DNA of 37,773 nucleotides from Caldilineaceae bacterium (GTDB lineage Bacteria; Chloroflexota; Anaerolineae; Caldilineales; Caldilineaceae): contig WTGY01000069.1 in NCBI GenBank assembly GCA_011523365.1, positions 1 through 37,773 on the forward strand. Direction: 5' to 3'. This document shows positions 31,756 through 37,773 of the stretch, one piece after another; within the stretch, counting starts at the first letter, position 1, and every line of letters starts with the position of its first letter. The translations under genes were made by a program, and so were the position numbers. The notes beneath the pieces are model-generated. The model saw nothing but the letters and a program-made list of their open reading frames with translations. It was not told the DNA's origin and made no database searches.

Positions 31756-34700
31756 GTGACACAACTTACTCTGACCGTCAACGGCGAGGAGCGCTGTCTT
31801 GACGTACCGCCCAGCCGTTACCTGGCCGAGGTATTGCGCTACGACCTGGGGCTGACCGGCACGAAGATCGGCTGTGACGAGGCCGAATGCGGCTGCTGCA
31901 CCGTCATCGTCGACGGCCAGTCGGTCGACTCCTGCATTTACCCGGCGTTCAAGGCGCAGGGCGCGCAGGTGTTGACGATCGAAGGGCTGGCCCAGAAGCG
32001 GGAAGGCTGCGAGGATGAATCCTGCGACGCGATTGAACTGCATCCGCTTCAGGATGCCTTCATCCGCCACGGGGCGACACAGTGCGGCTTCTGCACACCC
32101 GGGTTCATCATGCAGGCCAAGACGCTGCTGGACGAGAACCCGGACCCGAGCGAGGTGGAGATCAAGGAGTGCCTGAAGGACACCTACTGCCGCTGCACCG
32201 GCTACACGGCGATCATCAGCTCGGTGAAGGCGGCCAGCGAGTATTTGCGCACCGGCAGGATGCCGGATGCGGTGCTGCCGCCGGTGATGAAGCCGCTGAC
32301 GCAGATCGGTCAGCCGCTGCAGCGGCCGGATGCGGTCGACAAGGTGACGGGGGCGGCGCTCTATACGGATGACTATACGTTCGACGGGATGCTTTTCGGG
32401 GCGACGCTGCGCAGCGAACACCCGCACGCGCGGATTCGCAGCATCGACGCGGACGCGGCGCGTGCGCTGGAGGGCGTGCACGCGGTGCTGACGCACGCGG
32501 ACGTGCCGGGCGACCCGCGGCACGGGCTGGTCGAGAACGACTGGCCGGTCTTCGCGGGCGGACGCTTCCCGGCCCGCTACGTCGGGGACCCGATCGCGCT
32601 GGCGGTGGCGGAGACGGCGGAGATCGCGCAGCAGGCGCTGGCGCTGATCGGCGTCGATTACGAGGTGCTGGAGGCGGTCACGGATCCGCGGGACGCGTTG
32701 CAGCCAGACGCGCCGCAGCTGCATCCGGACCGTCCCGACGGGAACCTGCTCAAGCATATCAAGGTGCGGCATGGCGACGTGGAGGCGGGGTTCGCCGCGG
32801 CCGACGTCGTCGTCGAGCGCACGTACCGCACGCCGATGACCGAGCACGCCTTTTTGGAGCCGGAGTGCGCGCTGGCAGTGCCGGCGGGTTACAACGGAGT
32901 CCGCCCGTCGACCAGCAAGGAGAGGGGCGCGGCCAAATACGACAGCGACAAGCTGACCGTGTATGTCGGCAGCCAGATCCCGTACAGCGACAGGCGGCAG
33001 GTGGCGAAGAGCCTGGGCCTGGACGACGAGGAGGTGCGCGTCATCGGGACACTGATGGGGGGCGGCTTCGGCGGCAAGGAGGACATTGCCGGACAGATCC
33101 ACGCGGCGCTGGCCGCGCAGGTGACGGGCCGTCCGGTGAAGATTCTCTACAGCCGGCAGGAGAGCCTGATCTTCCACCCTAAACGTCACAGCACGATCAT
33201 CCGCATCAAGACGGGCGCCCTGCGCGACGGTACGCTGACGGCTGTGGAGGCGGAACTTTACGGGGACAGCGGGGCCTACGCCAGCCTGGGTGAGAAGGTG
33301 ATGACCCGCGCCACGACCCATGCCACGGGCCCGTACGTGATGCCCCATGCCAGGATCGACTGCTACGCCATGTACACGAACAACGCGCCCAGCGGCGCGT
33401 TCCGCGGCTTTGGCGTCACGCAGTCGGCCTTTGCGGTGGAGAGCAATCTCGACATTGTGGCGGCAGAGCTGGGCATGGACCCGGCCGAGTTGCGGCGGAA
33501 GAACGTGATGCGCGTGGGCGTCGAGACGGCTACCGGCCAGGAGCTGATCGAAAGCGTGGGGCTGCTCGAATGTCTTGACAAAGTGGAGGAAGATATCAAG
33601 TCATCGGAGGCCGCTGATTCGAGTTCGTTGTCTTGTGACCCCTGGGCTCCGGTCCAGGTCGGAAGCAAGCGCTACGCCTGGGGCATTGCCGCGGGCTACA
33701 AGAATACCGGGCTGGGGGGCGGCGCGCCGGACAAGGCGGAGGCCGAGGTGGAGGTCTTCCCGGACGGCACTGCGGCGATCCGCACCAGCAGCGCGGAGAT
33801 GGGGCAGAATCTGGTCGGCGTGCTGGCGGCCTGCACGGCGCAGGAGCTGGGCCTGCCGTTCGAGAAGGTACACGTCACGGTGATGGACACGGACCTGACG
33901 CCCGACGGCGGCCCTTCCACCGCCAGCCGCCAGACGTATGTCAGCGGCAACGCGGCCCGCCTGGCGGCGCGGGCCATGCGCCAGCAGATGCAGAACGTTC
34001 TGGCCGAAAAGTTCGACACGCACCCGGAGGTCATCGCCTTCCACGAGGGGTTAGCCTATGTGGATGAGAGACGCCTGGCAAAGATGCACGGAGCGGAGTT
34101 GCCGGTTGAGGGCGCCAACGGCACGAACGGCAGCGCGGGCGGGATTCTGCCGGGATCCACGCGCACCATCTCTTTCGCGGATGCGGTCAACGCATTGCTG
34201 GCCGAAAACCGGTTGCCGAAGATCCGCTATGAGTACTGGGCGCCGCAGACGCAGCCGCTGGGGACGGGAGGCGACATGCACTTCGCGTTCTCGTACGCGG
34301 TGCACGCGGCGCAGGTGAGCGTGGATACCGATACGGGCGAGGTGGCGGTAGAGCGGGTGATCTCCGCCCACGACGTTGGCCGGGCCATCAACCCCCTTAG
34401 CCTGCTGGGGCAGATCGAAGGGGGGATCGTGATGGGCATCGGCAACGCCCTGACCGAGAACTATATCGTCGAAGACGGTGTCCCCTGGACGGAGCGCCTG
34501 GGCCAATACAAGATGCCGGGCATCAAGATGACGCCGAAAATGGACAGCCACATCGTGGAGCATCCGACGGCAGACGGGCCGTACGGCGCCAAGGGTGTGG
34601 GCGAGATCAGCTCGATCCCGATCAGCCCGGCGATCACCAACGCCATCTGCAACGCGGTGGGCGTTCGCTGCCTGGCCCTGCCGGTCGATCAGGACGCATT

Positions 34701-34797
34701 GCTGCTGGCGATGCGCGACGGCGAGAAGGAGATCGACGGTCACTGGGGGCAGACGGGCGAGTGGTTAGTGGTCAGCAACGGCACTGACGCTCGGTAA
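31756..34797 (+). CDS. Fused [2Fe-2S] and molybdopterin-binding subunits of a molybdenum hydroxylase
   Basis: A 1013-residue fusion of the small and large catalytic subunits of the xanthine dehydrogenase family. Residues 1-~160 are the CoxS/XdhC-type part, with plant-type cluster cysteines C40, C45, C48, C60 and the second cluster C110, C113, C145, C147. From ~177 it is the molybdopterin part, with GGGFGGKED (~435), GAFRGFGVT (~547) and the catalytic glutamate E950 in AKGVGE. The start is GTG at 31756, seven bases after GGAG; the frame is open further up but has no good start. The reaction is hydroxylation of an N-heterocycle, aldehyde or similar compound using water; the substrate is not predictable. 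Together with the FAD subunit it should form a complete enzyme. Confidence 0.9.
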   Translation: MTQLTLTVNGEERCLDVPPSRYLAEVLRYDLGLTGTKIGCDEAECGCCTVIVDGQSVDSCIYPAFKAQGAQVLTIEGLAQKREGCEDESCDAIELHPLQDAFIRHGATQCGFCTPGFIMQAKTLLDENPDPSEVEIKECLKDTYCRCTGYTAIISSVKAASEYLRTGRMPDAVLPPVMKPLTQIGQPLQRPDAVDKVTGAALYTDDYTFDGMLFGATLRSEHPHARIRSIDADAARALEGVHAVLTHADVPGDPRHGLVENDWPVFAGGRFPARYVGDPIALAVAETAEIAQQALALIGVDYEVLEAVTDPRDALQPDAPQLHPDRPDGNLLKHIKVRHGDVEAGFAAADVVVERTYRTPMTEHAFLEPECALAVPAGYNGVRPSTSKERGAAKYDSDKLTVYVGSQIPYSDRRQVAKSLGLDDEEVRVIGTLMGGGFGGKEDIAGQIHAALAAQVTGRPVKILYSRQESLIFHPKRHSTIIRIKTGALRDGTLTAVEAELYGDSGAYASLGEKVMTRATTHATGPYVMPHARIDCYAMYTNNAPSGAFRGFGVTQSAFAVESNLDIVAAELGMDPAELRRKNVMRVGVETATGQELIESVGLLECLDKVEEDIKSSEAADSSSLSCDPWAPVQVGSKRYAWGIAAGYKNTGLGGGAPDKAEAEVEVFPDGTAAIRTSSAEMGQNLVGVLAACTAQELGLPFEKVHVTVMDTDLTPDGGPSTASRQTYVSGNAARLAARAMRQQMQNVLAEKFDTHPEVIAFHEGLAYVDERRLAKMHGAELPVEGANGTNGSAGGILPGSTRTISFADAVNALLAENRLPKIRYEYWAPQTQPLGTGGDMHFAFSYAVHAAQVSVDTDTGEVAVERVISAHDVGRAINPLSLLGQIEGGIVMGIGNALTENYIVEDGVPWTERLGQYKMPGIKMTPKMDSHIVEHPTADGPYGAKGVGEISSIPISPAITNAICNAVGVRCLALPVDQDALLLAMRDGEKEIDGHWGQTGEWLVVSNGTDAR

Positions 34798-34809
34798 CCT
34801 CGGTTTTTC

Positions 34810-36282
34810 ATGCAACTCCATCATGCATTGCGGTTGGCGCCCGATGAGCTCTCGGTCGTAACATTGGTTGGCGCCGGGGGTAAGACGAGCGCGCTCTTCC
34901 GGCTGGCGGAGGAGGCGGTTGGCGGCGAGCGCCGCGTCGTCACCACCACGACCACCCACATTTTCGCCGCGCAGGCGGAGCAGGCGCCGGCCCGTCTCGA
35001 AGTGACGCCGGACAGGCCTGACGCAGTTGACTGGGCTGCGCTGGAGGCACAGCTGGCGCGGCACGGGCACTGCCTGATCTGGGCTCCGCCCGGTGTCCGG
35101 TCCGCCGGAGCCGGCGGCAGCTCAACCGACCCCACTCTTACAGGTTCCAAGCGGCAGGGCCTGCCCCCGCAGGTTGTGGACGCGCTGGCGGCGCAGGCCG
35201 GTGATTTCGGCATCAGCCTGATCGCGATCGAGGGCGATGGCAGCCGCCGGCGGCCGGTCAAGGCGCCGGCGCCGCATGAGCCGGTTATCCCCGACTGCAC
35301 AACCCACCTGGTCCCTGTCGCCGGTCTTGACGGGCTGGGGCTGCCCCTGGACCAACCTTACGTGCACCGGCCCGAACGGGTGCGCGCCCTTCTGCAAGAG
35401 GAGGATGCGGCGACGCGCCTGACACCGCGTATGCTGGGACGGCTGCTGGTGGAGCCGTATGGGCGAGGAGAGAGGGAGGAGGAGAGAGCAGAGAGAGCAG
35501 ATCGCAGCGGCGGCTCGCGGCCTGCGGGTGCGAGATTGGTGCCGCTGCTGAACAAGGCGGAGAGCGCGCCCAGGCTGGCGGCTGCGCGGCTGATTGCACA
35601 GCAGTTGGCGCAGCAGAGTCAGCCGGTGCTCATCGGCGCGGTGGGGCCGGAGAGCCGGACGGCGGTTCGCGAACGCTGGGGGGCGACGACGGCGGTTGTG
35701 CTGGCGGCGGGAGAGAGCCGCAGGATGGGTGAGCCGAAACAGCTGCTGCGCTGGCAGGGCGAGCCGCTGGTGACGCGGGCGGCCCGGATCGCGCTGGAGA
35801 GCGGCGCGTCGGAAACGGTTGTGATTACCGGCGCGGTGGGTGAGCAGGTGGAGGCCGCGCTGGCCCCGTTGCGCGAGATGGGGCGCGGGCGTCTGCGCGT
35901 TGTTCACAACCCGGCGTGGCAGGCGGGGCAGGCGGGGTCGGTGCGCGCCGCGGTTGAGGCGCTGCCGGCCGCGTGTGAGGCGGTCCTGTTTCTGCCGGTG
36001 GACCAGCCGCGGCTGCCGGCAGGGCTGTTGCGGCGGTTGTGGCAGGCGTGGCGCGGCGGCAGCGATCTGGCGGCTGTCACGGTGGACGGGGCGATACGCG
36101 GCGCGCCGGGGCTTTTTGACCGGCGTTTCTTCGGTCAGTTGAGGCAGGTCCAGGGAGATGGGGGCGGGGGGAGGCTGCTGCGCCGGTACGCGGCGGAGGT
36201 CAGCGCGATCGAGGTGCCGCTCGAGTGGGTGGCTGATGTGGACACGCCGGAGGACTGGCGGGCGGCGGTGGATCGAGGTTAG
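34810..36282 (+). CDS. YqeC-like/MocA-like fusion (molybdenum hydroxylase cofactor maturation)
   Basis: A 490-residue two-domain protein. Residues 1-~285 resemble YqeC, with a P-loop-like GAGGKTS (21-27), VVTTTTTHIF and GLPPQVVDAL. Residues ~290-490 are a MocA/MobA-type nucleotidyltransferase: VVLAAGESRRMGEPKQLL (296-313), FLPVDQPRLP (394-403) and VADVDTPEDW (474-483). MocA makes molybdopterin cytosine dinucleotide. YqeC is linked in comparative genomics with selenium-dependent molybdenum hydroxylases. It starts 12 bases after the hydroxylase gene. An Arg/Glu-rich insert (219-235, GRGEREEERAERADRSG) is encoded by a purine-rich repeat also seen at 37536-37573, and may be a repeat that entered the gene in frame. 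Confidence 0.85.
   Translation: MQLHHALRLAPDELSVVTLVGAGGKTSALFRLAEEAVGGERRVVTTTTTHIFAAQAEQAPARLEVTPDRPDAVDWAALEAQLARHGHCLIWAPPGVRSAGAGGSSTDPTLTGSKRQGLPPQVVDALAAQAGDFGISLIAIEGDGSRRRPVKAPAPHEPVIPDCTTHLVPVAGLDGLGLPLDQPYVHRPERVRALLQEEDAATRLTPRMLGRLLVEPYGRGEREEERAERADRSGGSRPAGARLVPLLNKAESAPRLAAARLIAQQLAQQSQPVLIGAVGPESRTAVRERWGATTAVVLAAGESRRMGEPKQLLRWQGEPLVTRAARIALESGASETVVITGAVGEQVEAALAPLREMGRGRLRVVHNPAWQAGQAGSVRAAVEALPAACEAVLFLPVDQPRLPAGLLRRLWQAWRGGSDLAAVTVDGAIRGAPGLFDRRFFGQLRQVQGDGGGGRLLRRYAAEVSAIEVPLEWVADVDTPEDWRAAVDRG
35461..35500 (+). repeat. Purine-rich simple repeat inside the YqeC-MocA gene
   Basis: A GAGGAGAGAG-type tract lies within the coding sequence. Its first 14 bases (GGGCGAGGAGAGAG) are repeated exactly at 37536-37549 outside genes. 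It encodes a charged low-complexity linker and keeps the reading frame. Confidence 0.7.
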
Positions 36283-36332
36283 GTTCCGTTGGCATATTGG
36301 GAAGGCCGTTCAGAATTCAACAGGACAGATCG

Positions 36333-36444
36333 ATCCGCGAAGGGGCGCGAAGAACATCATTTTCCACGAAGGGCCACGAAGGGCCGCGGAGAACAGCTTT
36401 TTTTATCCGCGAAGTGACGCGAAGGGGCGCGAAGAACAGCTTTG
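36333..36444. repeat. Block of GCGAAGG-type tandem repeats
   Basis: Three related units built from CGCGAAGGGG/CACGAAGGGC elements, each ending in AGAACA: 36333-36356, 36365-36396 and 36405-36438. The second and third share AGAACAGCTTT. Unit length varies, so this is not a CRISPR array. It fills the gap before the E1 beta gene. Confidence 0.8.
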
Positions 36445-36491
36445 GCGTAGCGTATTTTCTTTATTTACCAGTGAAAGCGAGGTGGAGGGGC

Positions 36492-37526
36492 ATGTCTACG
36501 CTTGAGAACGGGGTCCGTTGCAGCCCGGCCATTCACGCGCCGGGGGAACGTCAGATTACCTTCAGTCGGGCCATTCACGAAGCCGTTGCCGAGGAGATGG
36601 CCCGCGACGAGCGCGTCTTCGCCATCGGTGAAGATATTGCGGTGGCCGGCTCGGTTTTCAAGGTGTTCGTCGGCCTGTATGAGAAGTTCGGCCCGGAACG
36701 GGTTATCGATTCGCCCATTTCGGAGGCGGGTATTGCCGGCATCGGTGTGGGCGCGGCGATCACGGGTATGCGGCCGATTGTGGACATCATGTTTTGCGAC
36801 TTTGCCACCCTGGTGATGGACCAGCTGATCAACCAGGCGGCCAAGACGCACTACATGTCGGGCGGCAAGCTGAAGGTGCCGATGGTCTTGCGGACGACGA
36901 TGGGGGCCGGTAGCCGCACGGCAGCCCAGCACAGCCAGTCTCTGCATGCGCTCTTCAGCCACATTCCCGGCCTGAAGGTGGCGATACCGGCCACACCTTA
37001 CGACGCCAAGGGGCTGATGAAAAGCGCCATTCGCGACGACAATCCGGTCGTCGTTTTCGAAGACAGGACGCTCTTTCAACAGGAGGGGCCGGTGCCGGAG
37101 GAGGAGTATACCCTCCCGTTCGGCCAGGCGGACGTCAAGCGAACAGGCGACGACATCACAATTGTCGCGACCAGTTCAATGGTGTACGTTGCCCTGGAAG
37201 CGGCGGACAGGCTGGCGGCGGCGGGCATCAGCGCAGAGCTGATCGATCCGCGGACGACGTCCCCTCTGGACACCGGGACGTTGATTGAGTCCGCCCGAAA
37301 GACCGGCCGGGCGCTTGTGGTCGACGAGGGCTACCGGCAGTATGGCGTCACGGGTGAAATCGCCTCGGTCATCGCCGACGGGGCCTTCTACTATCTGGAT
37401 GCCCCGGTCAAGCGCATCGGCGCCATGAACGTGCCGGTGCCTTTCTCGCCGGCGATGGAGGACTTGACGATCCCAAATGCCGACAATGTGGTCGAGACGG
37501 CCAAAGGCATGTGTGGGCGGGGATGA
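36492..37526 (+). CDS. 2-oxoacid dehydrogenase E1 component, beta subunit
   Basis: A 344-residue transketolase-like beta subunit of the pyruvate/branched-chain/acetoin dehydrogenase E1 family. Motifs are FAIGEDIAVAG with the thiamine-activating E47, RVIDSPISEAGIAGIGVGAA, the HSQS loop (147-150), and the C-terminal ELIDPRTTSPLDTGTL and GRALVVDEG. With an alpha subunit it would decarboxylate a 2-oxoacid and pass the acyl group to E2 lipoyl. The ATG at 36492 has GAGG and GGAG close upstream; a longer open frame begins in the repeat block and is rejected. No alpha subunit, E2 or E3 gene is in the window, so it must rely on genes beyond the right edge or elsewhere. Confidence 0.92.
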   Translation: MSTLENGVRCSPAIHAPGERQITFSRAIHEAVAEEMARDERVFAIGEDIAVAGSVFKVFVGLYEKFGPERVIDSPISEAGIAGIGVGAAITGMRPIVDIMFCDFATLVMDQLINQAAKTHYMSGGKLKVPMVLRTTMGAGSRTAAQHSQSLHALFSHIPGLKVAIPATPYDAKGLMKSAIRDDNPVVVFEDRTLFQQEGPVPEEEYTLPFGQADVKRTGDDITIVATSSMVYVALEAADRLAAAGISAELIDPRTTSPLDTGTLIESARKTGRALVVDEGYRQYGVTGEIASVIADGAFYYLDAPVKRIGAMNVPVPFSPAMEDLTIPNADNVVETAKGMCGRG

Positions 37527-37535
37527 AAGGCCTGA

Positions 37536-37575
37536 GGGCGAGGAGAGAGTGAAGAGGAGTGAGGAGAGAGAGGAA
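37536..37575. repeat. Purine-rich simple repeat after the E1 beta gene
   Basis: A GAGGAGAGAGTGAAGAGGAG-type tract whose first 14 bases match the one inside the YqeC-MocA gene. It begins ten bases after the E1 beta stop. Confidence 0.7.
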
Positions 37576-37629
37576 ACATTGCTCGCCTCACGGAGGGCTG
37601 CTAATGGACTATGGCATAGCGGTGCAGGT

Positions 37630-37657
37630 TGGGCGCATTTGGGAGTTACTGCGCCCA
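37630..37657. repeat. Inverted repeat near the right edge
   Basis: TGGGCGCA (37630-37637) and TGCGCCCA (37650-37657) pair perfectly, and the flanks GCAGGT/CCTTGC extend the stem with a bulge. No T-run follows, so it is not a clear terminator of the E1 beta gene. The remaining bases to 37773 contain only a 25-codon open frame that I do not support as a gene. Confidence 0.5.
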
Positions 37658-37773
37658 CCTTGCCTGCGCTGGCAAATACTCGGGACGTGTCATGATGCGG
37701 GGGGAAGTTCTGGTCGCCGCGGGTCGCCAAGGTCATATTGCCACACACTCGCTGCGGCGGGGGGTTTAGGGGG

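Noticed and set aside
31516..33348. A 610-codon open frame on the minus strand opposite the hydroxylase
   Set aside because: It is an Arg/His/Gln-rich shadow of the Fe-S/Mo fusion gene, whose frame carries all cluster and cofactor motifs.
36333..36444. CRISPR array
   Set aside because: Units are of unequal length, have no constant-length unique spacers, and no cas genes are nearby.
36297..36491. N-terminal extension of the E1 beta protein
   Set aside because: It would be translated from the GCGAAGG repeat block, and the normal family N-terminus with a good ribosome site begins at 36492.

Overview
The window looks like chromosome from a high-GC, heterotrophic bacterium, most likely a Chloroflexota (Caldilineales/Anaerolineae-like) genome. 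This rests on three things: the gene mix (Tat-exported solute-binding lipoproteins, several ABC importers, M81 peptidase, phytanoyl-CoA dioxygenase family, GH116, Gfo/Idh/MocA enzymes, a fused molybdenum hydroxylase), the codon bias, and the many short hairpin repeats between genes. No rRNA, tRNA or other taxonomic marker is present, so the phylum is an inference.

Layout. (1) 230-3415, minus: a four-gene cluster of M81 metallopeptidase, small unknown protein, VOC protein and PhyH-family dioxygenase, read from a good promoter at about 3524-3552. (2) 3628-6329, plus: three tandem paralogous Cache-domain lipoproteins, then a sugar phosphate isomerase/epimerase-like TIM barrel. (3) 6443-12352, minus: a Tat-exported family 5 binding protein, two Dpp-type permeases and a BNR/sialidase-like enzyme. 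A decayed IS630-type transposase fragment separates the binding protein from the permeases, and the group has no ATPase genes. (4) 12656-18623, minus: a complete carbohydrate importer (binding protein, MalF-like and MalG-like permeases) with a cytoplasmic GH116 glycosidase. (5) 19123-19548, minus: a small membrane protein with a very clear terminator. (6) 19647-29210, minus: a family 5 binding lipoprotein, two Gfo/Idh/MocA oxidoreductases flanking an amidohydrolase, and OppB, OppC, OppD, OppF. Many junctions overlap by four bases. (7) 29883-36282, plus: the FAD subunit of a molybdenum hydroxylase, a small AAA ATPase, the fused [2Fe-2S]/molybdopterin subunit, and a YqeC-MocA fusion for cofactor maturation. 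(8) 36492-37526, plus: a 2-oxoacid dehydrogenase E1 beta subunit, after a block of GCGAAGG-type repeats.

How it fits together. The main theme is uptake and breakdown of carbohydrate-like or peptide-like compounds: three import systems, each beside enzymes that could process the imported compound (sialidase-like, GH116, dehydrogenases plus amidohydrolase). The second theme is a self-contained molybdenum hydroxylase locus with its own cofactor-maturation protein. No DNA-binding regulator is encoded anywhere in the window.

No CRISPR array, prophage or classical defence system was seen. The most interesting items are the YqeC-MocA fusion beside a fused hydroxylase (possibly of the selenium-dependent type), an ATPase inserted in that operon, the triplicated Cache lipoproteins, the two-oxidoreductase/amidohydrolase/Opp operon, and several dispersed repeat families, some of which run into coding sequence.
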